DNA of 24,409 nucleotides from CAYWNK01 sp047639615 (GTDB lineage: Bacteria > Planctomycetota > UBA1135 > GCA-002686595), in the NCBI GenBank assembly GCA_047639615.1, contig JBLIOL010000040.1, forward strand, positions 1 to 24,409, given 5' to 3'. A model generated the notes under the pieces. It was not told the DNA's origin. It saw only the letters and a list, made by a program, of their open reading frames with translations, and made no database searches. Positions within the stretch are counted from its first letter, which is position 1. Each line of letters starts with the position of its first letter. Of the stretch, positions 6,067 through 13,392 are shown in pieces. Made by a program: the position numbers and the translations under genes.

Positions 6067-8616
6067 ATGCCTAACCCTGCCCAGCCGCGCTTGATTTCGA
6101 CCTGGCTCTGCCTGTGGATGCTCGTCTCTTGCGGGGGCGCCGATCCTGCCGAGCGCGCTGAGCATGCCCTGGTCCTCGGACGGCTCGATCGAGCGGAAGC
6201 GCTCCTCGGTACGGCTGTGGGGCCCTTGGCCAAGGACGTGCGCGCGCGGCTGCGGCAAGCGCGGACGGATCGTGCCCAGCTCCTCAGCACGCTGGAAGGC
6301 CTGCTCGAGCGGGTCAGCCAAGGGGATCCGGAGGCTATCGAGGCCCTGTCCCGATTGGCCGATGCACCTGCCGACTATTGGCAGAGCGAGCAAATCAGCC
6401 TCGCTCGTTCGCGGGCTGTGGACCTACGGGCGGAAGCGCAGCGTGCGGGCCCCATGGCGAAGAAAATCCGCCCGGTGCGCAGGGATTCCGAGCTTGAGTT
6501 CGATGAACCCGAGGAGCGCGTCGACGAGTTGACTTTGCTCGTGTTTGCAGATGTGCGCAAGGCCATCGCAGACCGGCAGTGGACTCGAGCGGAAGAAGAA
6601 TTGATCGGGATCCGGGCCTCCTTGGAGGGGAGCTTTCCAGCTCTTACGGAACTCGAGCAGGAGCTAAGGCTGGCCTTAGCGGCGGATGTAGAGCAGGTGC
6701 TCGCTGCGGGTCAGCGCGAGCAGACCTTGCGGGGAGCGCGCGCGGAATTGGCGTACCTGGGAGTGGAGCGCTGGCGATTCCTGCGAGAGGGCGCCGGTTC
6801 CGCGGTGCACTTGCGCTGGACCGAGTTGGTGATTGAGCTTGGCGAGCCGCTCGAGCTAACACAGAATTTCAAGTCTGCGGATTCCGAGCATGCACTCGGG
6901 CCGGATGCGACGGATGCGCTCGCACACGTGCCCGGTGAGGCCGCGCCCGAGGTGGGGGAGCCGCAGCCGAGCGTTACTTCGGCGCCGAGTTCTGCGCCGG
7001 CGCGTCGAGAGCCAAACACTTGGGATCGGCGCACGGGGACCTTGGCCATCGAGGCGCGCCGCTTGGCCCGCGATGGCAAGCTGACCGGCGCCGCAGACCG
7101 CTATCAGCAGGCGGCCCTGCAGTCGGAGGGCGCGGAACAGACACGCTTCAGCGCCCGTGCGCGGGATGCTCGTGCGCGCGGTGGTTTGCGTTTAAGCTTG
7201 CTGCAGGCCTTCGAGACTACACCCTTTCCGGGTCTGTCCGAGATCAGCGAGAGCGGCTTGATCCTTGCCGGAGTGGGCCGCGATTGGGCTGACTTGGAAG
7301 CGCCGGAATTGCTGGCTATGTCGAGCGCGGCTGGCATTCACAGCAGTCTTGGATTGACCCTGGAACTGCTCGGCCTCTATGACGGTAGCGGTCAAGAGGA
7401 GGGCGGGCGGCGCTTGCACGTAGCAGAATTGGAGCAGCTGGTATCGGGTGGCGAACGCAATGAGTGGCTCGCCCTGCACCAGGGGCAGGCGCGTATTCCT
7501 GTCGGCGGCTACCTTTGGGAAGAGGAGCGTTGGAAGACGGCCACGGAGGCGGATGCGGCGGCCTTGGGTAAGCGACTAGGCAAGCTCGGGAAGGAGCTCG
7601 AGAGGGGCGATCGGGAGCGTCGCGATGCGGCCTTTACCGAGCTGCAGTCCCTGGCTGTGGCGAACCTGGCGGCGGCGGAGAGCGTGCCGCGCCACTTGGC
7701 TGCCCGCTTGGACTCGGCCAAGCGTGCGCTCATGGGAAGCAAGACCATGCGCAAGCTGCAGAGCATGGCCGGGCGGCGTGCGCTATTGGATACGCGTCGG
7801 ACGGCTCTGCTGGAGCTGATCGAGGACGATCAGCGCTACTTCTATCCCTACCTGATGCCGGCCGTTTCCGCGGAGGAGGCGGCTACGTATCGCGCCTTGC
7901 AGAAGCAGATCTCCGGCATGCTCGGTGTGATCGAGAGGGACTGGCAAGAGCCGTCCGGCAATGTGTCCATGAGTCGGCGCTTTCGGGAGTCGCTCGAGGA
8001 CTTGCGCTGGTGCCTGTTGCGCATGGAGGCAGCCGGCGGCCTGGTGAGGACCCCGGAGGGCATTCCGTCCTGGATCGAAGGCGTGGATCCAGAGCTTGAG
8101 CAAGTCGGTTTGGCGCACTTCGCCTGGAGCAGGGATGAGGCCCAAGCGCTGGCGCTCGGACGCTTGATCCAGGCGCGCAATCAGGAGCTCTGGGCGCAGC
8201 TAGATGGCGCAGGTCAGTTGGCTGAGGATGAGCTCGAACAGGTGCAGGTGACCAACCGCTACCGGCTGATGCTCGGTCGCCAGGCCCTGGGTTGGAGCCC
8301 AATCCTTCAGGATGCGGCTCGCGTGCACTCGGACTACATGGTCGCGACCGGGCACTTTGGTCACGAGCAGGAGGGTGCCCTGGACCGCACGCCGACCGAG
8401 CGGCGCTACCGCCGTGGGTACAAGCACGATGGCGGCGAGAATTGCCATGTGGGGAGCCACGGCCCCGTGGGGGTGCATACGGCTTGGCTGGAATCTAGCG
8501 CCCACCACCGAAACCTGCTCTCGGCGCACCATCACGAGATTGGAGTCTCTAAGGAAGGGGCCTACTGGACCCAGGTATTTGGGGCAGCGACGGGCTGGAT
8601 GGATTCTCTGCGCTGA
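6067..8616 (+). CDS. Large lipoprotein with C-terminal CAP/SCP domain
   Basis: An 849-residue exported lipoprotein. The ATG at 6067 gives the leader MPNPAQPRLISTWLCLWMLVSC with lipobox LVSC; the frame is open further upstream but only inside the activator gene. Residues 25 to about 720 are helix-rich and charged with TPR-like stretches (for example AERAEHALVLGRLDRAEALL) and a Pro/Ala/Ser-rich linker around 290-330; I recognise no catalytic family there. Residues about 730-849 form a CAP (SCP/PR-1-like) domain: LGWSPILQDAARVHSDYM, GHFGHE, GGENCH, AWLESSAHHRNLL, EIGV and YWTQVFG. The histidines of HFGHE and AHHRN with the Glu of GENC match the metal- or lipid-binding cleft of the family. No specific function is assigned to bacterial CAP domains in this setting. 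It follows the activator by 56 bases and may share its transcript. Confidence 0.88.
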   Translation: MPNPAQPRLISTWLCLWMLVSCGGADPAERAEHALVLGRLDRAEALLGTAVGPLAKDVRARLRQARTDRAQLLSTLEGLLERVSQGDPEAIEALSRLADAPADYWQSEQISLARSRAVDLRAEAQRAGPMAKKIRPVRRDSELEFDEPEERVDELTLLVFADVRKAIADRQWTRAEEELIGIRASLEGSFPALTELEQELRLALAADVEQVLAAGQREQTLRGARAELAYLGVERWRFLREGAGSAVHLRWTELVIELGEPLELTQNFKSADSEHALGPDATDALAHVPGEAAPEVGEPQPSVTSAPSSAPARREPNTWDRRTGTLAIEARRLARDGKLTGAADRYQQAALQSEGAEQTRFSARARDARARGGLRLSLLQAFETTPFPGLSEISESGLILAGVGRDWADLEAPELLAMSSAAGIHSSLGLTLELLGLYDGSGQEEGGRRLHVAELEQLVSGGERNEWLALHQGQARIPVGGYLWEEERWKTATEADAAALGKRLGKLGKELERGDRERRDAAFTELQSLAVANLAAAESVPRHLAARLDSAKRALMGSKTMRKLQSMAGRRALLDTRRTALLELIEDDQRYFYPYLMPAVSAEEAATYRALQKQISGMLGVIERDWQEPSGNVSMSRRFRESLEDLRWCLLRMEAAGGLVRTPEGIPSWIEGVDPELEQVGLAHFAWSRDEAQALALGRLIQARNQELWAQLDGAGQLAEDELEQVQVTNRYRLMLGRQALGWSPILQDAARVHSDYMVATGHFGHEQEGALDRTPTERRYRRGYKHDGGENCHVGSHGPVGVHTAWLESSAHHRNLLSAHHHEIGVSKEGAYWTQVFGAATGWMDSLR

Positions 8617-8690
8617 GCTAGCCACGTAGTCCGTAGCGTCTGGGCCTGTGGCGGGTATCCTGTGTCCTCCTCAGCCCAAGGCTCCCCCCC

Positions 8691-9992
8691 ATGCGATTGA
8701 TTCTGGAAGAGAACGGCGAGACGCGTCGTTTCAAGCTCAACCAAGGCACCCTCACCGTCGGCTCCGGCGAGAGCTGCACCCTGACCGTGCAGTCCGAAGA
8801 TGTGGCCGATGTGCACCTCGAGATCCGCGTGGATGGCGAGGATGTCATCGTGGTTCCGCGCAAGGGCGTCGGTCCGGTCAAGGTCGGCGGAATCGGCTTG
8901 AAGGCTGAGCGTAAGATCGTCCCCGGGCAGAGGGTGGCTTTGGGGTCAGCGATCCTGCGCACGGAGGACGAGAAGGCCGTGACTGCGAAGGCTAAGTCCA
9001 AGGCTAAGTCCAAGGCCGGAGTAGCGAAGGCTGGTGCTGGGAAAGCCAGTGTGCAGAGCCGGAGCCGCCGTACGGAGGACAAGAGCTTGCCCACCTGGGC
9101 GATCTTGCTGCTGGCCGTGCCGCTGATCTTCCTGGCATACAAGACCTTCACCGCACTCGGCACGGGCACGACCGAGCGTCCCTTCAATGAGTTGACCAGT
9201 CAGATGCGCATCGAGACGGCCTTGGCCGAAGGTGACTACAAGACTGCCGAGCTCGAGTTCGTGAAGGTCGACTTGCACGAGGTGACGGCCGAGTGGGACA
9301 AGGTCTTCAGCGACCTTCATAAGCAGCTGATCGCCACCACCAGTAAGGGCGACAACGCCGAGCGCAACCGCATCGGTACGCGCTTCTTTGACAAGCAGAT
9401 CAAGAACTACAAGACCAAGTACCTCAGCAAGAACGAGCGCCCTCAGGCGCGGGTCTTCGTGCGGCGTGCCGAGTGGTTCCTGGCGACTTGGCCGGATCAC
9501 CCGGAGGCCGACTATGTGCGTCGGATGAAGACGCAGTTCGCCACGGTGGGGCGTATGGGTGAGCCCTCCAGCCTGGCGGATGTGACCTGGGAGGCGAAGA
9601 CCCTGACTTGGGCCTACCCCGCTAACTACAAGGAAGCCTTCAAGGTCCTGAACGAGTTCCTCGACCGAGCTGATGCTAGCGAGGCCGGCGTGGCGCGCGG
9701 CTTGATCGCGACCCACGAGCTCGAAGAGAAGGCCTACTTTGACGAGCGCATGGATCTGGCTGCTGGCTTCTACGAGGAGGACAACAAGTCCAAGGCATTG
9801 GGCTACTGCATCCAGATCGTGATCGGAATCAATAACAGCGCCCTGGAAGACGACGCTGCCGTGCGCATCACCAAGATGGCCGGCGTCGGCGGTACCCTCG
9901 AGGCAATCAAGCGCGATGTACCGGAAGACTTCAACGCCCTGGCGAAGAACGCGACCATGGCCGCGTTCTTCCGCAAGCTGAAGCTGCTCTAG
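8691..9992 (+). CDS. Single-pass membrane protein with degenerate FHA-like N-terminus
   Basis: A 433-residue protein. Residues 1-93 look like a forkhead-associated beta-sandwich (LTVGSGESCTLTV, then VADVHLEI), but the phosphothreonine-contacting positions seem lost: the usual GR is GS and the usual S-x-x-H is A-x-x-H. Residues 95-130 are a Lys/Ala/Ser-rich linker, residues 134-151 a transmembrane helix (WAILLLAVPLIFLAYK), and 160-433 a helical, charged region that may be TPR-like and would be extracytoplasmic if the FHA end is cytoplasmic. No Shine-Dalgarno sequence precedes the ATG, only a run of C. The gene ends in a four-base CTAG overlap with the convergent metallohydrolase gene. The role is unknown; sensing or scaffolding across the membrane is a guess. 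Confidence 0.8.
   Translation: MRLILEENGETRRFKLNQGTLTVGSGESCTLTVQSEDVADVHLEIRVDGEDVIVVPRKGVGPVKVGGIGLKAERKIVPGQRVALGSAILRTEDEKAVTAKAKSKAKSKAGVAKAGAGKASVQSRSRRTEDKSLPTWAILLLAVPLIFLAYKTFTALGTGTTERPFNELTSQMRIETALAEGDYKTAELEFVKVDLHEVTAEWDKVFSDLHKQLIATTSKGDNAERNRIGTRFFDKQIKNYKTKYLSKNERPQARVFVRRAEWFLATWPDHPEADYVRRMKTQFATVGRMGEPSSLADVTWEAKTLTWAYPANYKEAFKVLNEFLDRADASEAGVARGLIATHELEEKAYFDERMDLAAGFYEEDNKSKALGYCIQIVIGINNSALEDDAAVRITKMAGVGGTLEAIKRDVPEDFNALAKNATMAAFFRKLKLL
8985..9013 (+). repeat. Short in-frame tandem repeat in the FHA-like gene
   Basis: The unit AAGGCTAAGTCC occurs twice in tandem, followed by a partial third copy. It encodes the repeated KAKS steps of the basic linker between the FHA-like domain and the membrane helix. 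Such repeats can expand or contract by slippage in multiples of 12 bases without breaking the frame. Confidence 0.7.
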
Positions 9993-12055
9993 CGCACATC
10001 ACCGCGGGTCTTGAGGAAGGCCTCAATTTCCGCATGCACTGCACTCGCGCCAAGAGCGGCCCGTTCGAGCTTCGAACGGGCCGCTCTTGCGTACAGATCG
10101 CCCGCCAGGTCTAGCAGGTGGTAGGCCACTCCCGCTTGGGATGCGGCCACCGCCGCCGTCAACATGTCCGCGTCCGTGCCGATGCCTTCCAGGAGTAGCG
10201 TCGCGGTCTGGCGCGGGCTCGAGTATGTGCCGTCGCCGTCGAAGTCCAGGAAGATCGGATTCGTAGCGCCCAGGGTGTAGTCGTTAGCCAGAGGCCAGTA
10301 GGGGCCATCGATGCCCTCGCCCAGGACCACCCACACGGCCCACGCGTCCTGACTCCAGGTGTTGGGTACGGCGCACTCGAGGCGCAGGTCCGTGGCTCCG
10401 CCGGGCGCTTGGCCAACCTCTTCGGGCGCGAGGGCGAACTCCTTCAAGGGTTCGCCATTCAAGAAGAGCACGGCCTTGGTGGGCTTCACCCAGTTCGGGG
10501 ATTGGATGCGTAGGCTGGTCTTCCATTGGCCTTTGCTCGCGCTCGCCAAGTCGCCCATGCCGATGGGCAAGGCCGCGCTGGCGCTGCTGGCGAAGCTCTC
10601 CACGTAGATGCCCATGGCCACGGATGCATGGCCCTGCAGCATGTGCTCGCAGGCCGCGTCCACATCGATGGCAGCGGGGTTGTCGCTGGCGGAGCGGATG
10701 TAGGTGCGGCCGCCGCCAACGGGTACGTGCACCGTGTGCGAGTCCGAAGAGCCCACGGCCCAGATGCGCTCGCCGCGATTGAGCAAGCTGAACCAGTCGC
10801 GGAAGAGCAGTAGGGGGTCGTGCTCTTCGGTGTCGGAGTTCACTAGCTCCATGGCGTCGAAGGTGAAGGCGCCCTGGGTGATGCGCTCGCCCGTGAAGGG
10901 GTCGAGCTCGTACACGGCGAAGGGACTCTTCCCCTTACCGGGCCAGCGTGGGTGGTTGAGGATGACGACTTGGGCGCCCTTCGCGCGCATGCCCGTCACA
11001 AGCTGCCCGTAGTCGTGCAGGTCGTGGGGCGGGAGCTCGTCCTCTGGGTTCAAGGGGAAGGCGTTGAAGTGGCCCACGGGTGTGGTGACTTCATTGCCTA
11101 CGACCGTGGTGAAGAATTCCACCAGGCCCATGCTCTCCTGGTAGGGCAGGTAGTCGGTGTTGTGGTTGTGGTCCGTGGAGATGGCTAGCTCCACGCCCTC
11201 GCCCGCCAGGGTCACCATGCGCTCCTCCACGGAGGAGTCTCCGTGGCCGCTGAAGGTCAGGGTGTGGATGTGCGTGTCGGCGGCTACGTAGCCGAGCGTG
11301 TCGACCTGGCGTTCGATGGCGAGTTGGATGCGCGCGGGGCCCTGGCCAAGATTGACGGAGGCCTGGTCCATGCTCCATTCGGATCCGCGCGTGGCGTAGA
11401 CCTGGTACTCGCCGCGGGGTAGTTCGCAGCGTGCTAGGCCGTTTGCGCTGTAGACCACGCCGTCGCGGCTGGCGGCGTGCAGGTCATCGGCGTAGTAGAG
11501 CGGTGCCAGATTGCCTTGGGCGTCGGCGACGGTGATGCGCGCGGGTAGGCGCGGTCCATCGCCGCCCTCGCGGATCTCGCGGATCTCGACCTCGAGTAGT
11601 TGCAGGTCGAAGAGCTCGCGGAAGGACTGCTGCAGCAAATGCACGCGACCGAAGGTGATGTCGTCGGTGGGGGAGTCGCCCACGAGTTCGAAGATGTTGA
11701 CACCATCCAGCAGCGTGCCCGCAGGCACCGGGTAGAAGGACTCGCGGAGCTCCGCGCCCAGCTTGCAGCTGGCGATGGGCTTGCCGTTGATGCTCATCCT
11801 CCAGTTGCCATCCACGTGCCGGCTGGTTGCGGCGAGCACCAGCTCCGTGCTAGTCGCGTTGCCATGGAAGGTGATGCGCAGGCGCCCGCCTTCGGGAGCG
11901 GCGGGCGCCTCCTCCCACTCGGGCGTCTGGTCGTCGCCCATGTGATGCATATTCGCCTCGATGACGGTCTCGGCGGGGTCTTGGTTGACGAGCACCGCGC
12001 TCACGCCAAATCCGCACAGGGCCAGAGGCAAGAGCTTGTGTTTAAGGCTTCCCAT
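9989..12055 (-). CDS. CehA/McbA-type PHP-domain metallohydrolase, exported
   Basis: A 688-residue protein. ATG 12055 gives MGSLKHKLLPLALCGFGVSAVLV, a signal peptide or N-terminal membrane anchor; upstream codons are open but would cross the divergent MFS start. Residues 55-250 look like a beta-rich domain with no catalytic motif. The PHP domain starts at about 258: ADTHIHT (259-265), STDHNHNTDY (293-302), a conserved Glu in VGNEVTTPVGHFN, NHPRW (367-371) and SSDSHTVH further on. These are the metal-binding histidines and aspartates of CehA/McbA-like metallohydrolases, a family that includes carbaryl hydrolases and phosphoesterases; the real substrate cannot be read from sequence. It is divergent from the MFS gene by only 36 bases and convergent with the FHA-like gene, stop codons sharing CTAG. 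Confidence 0.9.
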   Translation of the reverse strand: MGSLKHKLLPLALCGFGVSAVLVNQDPAETVIEANMHHMGDDQTPEWEEAPAAPEGGRLRITFHGNATSTELVLAATSRHVDGNWRMSINGKPIASCKLGAELRESFYPVPAGTLLDGVNIFELVGDSPTDDITFGRVHLLQQSFRELFDLQLLEVEIREIREGGDGPRLPARITVADAQGNLAPLYYADDLHAASRDGVVYSANGLARCELPRGEYQVYATRGSEWSMDQASVNLGQGPARIQLAIERQVDTLGYVAADTHIHTLTFSGHGDSSVEERMVTLAGEGVELAISTDHNHNTDYLPYQESMGLVEFFTTVVGNEVTTPVGHFNAFPLNPEDELPPHDLHDYGQLVTGMRAKGAQVVILNHPRWPGKGKSPFAVYELDPFTGERITQGAFTFDAMELVNSDTEEHDPLLLFRDWFSLLNRGERIWAVGSSDSHTVHVPVGGGRTYIRSASDNPAAIDVDAACEHMLQGHASVAMGIYVESFASSASAALPIGMGDLASASKGQWKTSLRIQSPNWVKPTKAVLFLNGEPLKEFALAPEEVGQAPGGATDLRLECAVPNTWSQDAWAVWVVLGEGIDGPYWPLANDYTLGATNPIFLDFDGDGTYSSPRQTATLLLEGIGTDADMLTAAVAASQAGVAYHLLDLAGDLYARAARSKLERAALGASAVHAEIEAFLKTRGDVR
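10051..10089 (+). terminator. Perfect 18-bp hairpin inside the 3' end of the metallohydrolase gene
   Basis: Bases 10051-10068 are the exact reverse complement of 10072-10089, with a three-base loop (GCT). It lies about 60 bases past the stop of the plus-strand FHA-like gene and within the last 35 codons of the minus-strand metallohydrolase gene. The likeliest role is stopping plus-strand transcription from entering the convergent gene. No T-tract follows, so termination is inferred from stem strength and position. A plain REP-type element or a selfish palindrome is an alternative. Confidence 0.55.
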
Positions 12056-12091
12056 AGCAATAGGGTACCGAGCCCTGCAGCTTCGTAGCCT

Positions 12092-13300
12092 ATGCCGATG
12101 CATAACGCTGCCGTACGACGCCGGGCCCTCGGGGTTGGCCTGCTCGCCATGCTGGCGTCCTCTCCGGGGCAGACCTATATGGTCTCGGCTTTCCACGAGT
12201 CCTGGACCACGGAGCTAGGGCTCTCCAAGACCCAGCTCGGGTCCTGGTATGCGCTGGGGAGCGTATTGGCTGCCGTTTGCCTGGTGGCGGTGGGGCGTCT
12301 GTCGGACCGGCGCGGGCCGCGTTTCACCCTGGCGGCCGTGGCCATTGCGTTGGGCGCTGGCTGCGTGGTCATGTCGGGCGCAGCGGGGGGGCTTAGCCTG
12401 GCGTTCGGCTTCTTCCTGATCCGCCTCTTCGGCCAAGGGTCCATGGGCCTAGTTAGCGGGCATGCGATGGCTCTGGCCTACGACGAGGGACTCGGCAAGG
12501 CGGAGGGCCTGCGCGTGGGGGCGATCTCCATCGCGGTGGGGGTGACGCCCTCCTTCGCGCTGTTCATGATCGGCGGCGTGGGCTGGCGCTGGACCTATGT
12601 GATTCTGGGTGCGATCGTCGTGGCTGTGATCGTGCCGGCGGCGCGCTTGCTGCCCCGGCATGAGCCGCACGGGGCCGTTAAGGAGGGCAAGAGTGCTCCG
12701 AACCTGGAGGGCGTTTCCTTACGTGCGGCTATCCGCACTCGCGCCTATGTGGCGACGGGCTTGGTTGTGATGCTGCACGCGGCCACCGTCACGGCTGTGC
12801 ACTTTCACTCCCAGCCGCTCTTCAAGGAGTTTGGGTTTGGTCAGGTGAGCGCCGCTGCGGGCATGTCGATCTTCGCGGCCAGCATGCTGGTGGCGAGCCT
12901 TAGCGGCGGCTGGTTCGTGGACCGCACGGCTTGGCATGTGCCGTTCGTGACGTCGACCTGCATGCTCTCGGCTTCCATGTTGCTGCTGGCGCATGGTGGC
13001 TCTCTGCTGATTGCGCACGCAGGCATGGCGCTGCTGGGCGTGGCCCAGGGCCTCGGCGGCGTGGCGATCGTACCGACGGTGGCGCGTTGTTTCGGCCGCG
13101 CACACTTCGGCGCCGTACGCGGGTCGCTCGCCACCCTGACGGTGGCGGGCGCCAGCACGGGGCCGCTCGTCTTGGGTTGGGCCGCGGACTATTCCGATGG
13201 CTTTAGCTCGGGCTTGGTCGCCCTGGCCTGCGCGGGCCCGCCGTGTGCACTGCTCGTGTGGGTGAGCTTGCGCCCTACCAAGCAGAGTCCAGCACAGTGA
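12092..13300 (+). CDS. Major facilitator superfamily transporter
   Basis: A 402-residue integral membrane protein with about 12 hydrophobic helices. The loop between helices 2 and 3 carries the MFS signature as GRLSDRRGPR, and a shorter basic loop splits the two halves (LLPRHEPHGAVKEGK). The N-terminal layout (GQTYMVSAFHESWTTELGLSKTQLGSWYALGS) recalls the OFA/monocarboxylate-type MFS branch, so a small organic acid is possible, but the substrate cannot be fixed. Two in-frame ATGs, at 12092 and 12098, are candidate starts; neither has a Shine-Dalgarno sequence. The gene is divergent from the PHP metallohydrolase with 36 bases between, so the pair may share control. It converges on the large mosaic gene. 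Confidence 0.93.
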   Translation: MPMHNAAVRRRALGVGLLAMLASSPGQTYMVSAFHESWTTELGLSKTQLGSWYALGSVLAAVCLVAVGRLSDRRGPRFTLAAVAIALGAGCVVMSGAAGGLSLAFGFFLIRLFGQGSMGLVSGHAMALAYDEGLGKAEGLRVGAISIAVGVTPSFALFMIGGVGWRWTYVILGAIVVAVIVPAARLLPRHEPHGAVKEGKSAPNLEGVSLRAAIRTRAYVATGLVVMLHAATVTAVHFHSQPLFKEFGFGQVSAAAGMSIFAASMLVASLSGGWFVDRTAWHVPFVTSTCMLSASMLLLAHGGSLLIAHAGMALLGVAQGLGGVAIVPTVARCFGRAHFGAVRGSLATLTVAGASTGPLVLGWAADYSDGFSSGLVALACAGPPCALLVWVSLRPTKQSPAQ

Positions 13301-13348
13301 CCCAGGTAGAGGAGCCGAGCGGGTTGCGTGTGCCATCCAGGTAGCGGC

Positions 13349-13390
13349 CTTGCAGGTGCAGGGTCTGGTGCCCGAGCTTCCACCTGCGGG
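13349..13390. terminator. Candidate bidirectional terminator between convergent genes
   Basis: GCAGGTG (13352-13358) pairs with CACCTGC (13381-13387); two G-U pairs and one G-C pair extend the stem outward, and the 22-base loop can form an inner GGG/CCC pairing. It lies in the 92-base gap between the MFS stop and the large mosaic gene's stop (13393). No clear T-tract is seen on either strand. Confidence 0.4.
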
Positions 13391-13392
13391 TA

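Noticed and set aside
8946..9716. Minus-strand open frame of about 256 codons antisense to the FHA-like gene
   Set aside because: Composition is typical of a GC-rich shadow, with no signal peptide, motif or plausible start context.
12719..13336. Minus-strand open frame antisense to the MFS gene
   Set aside because: His/Arg/Ala-rich shadow of a clear membrane transporter, without any recognisable motif.
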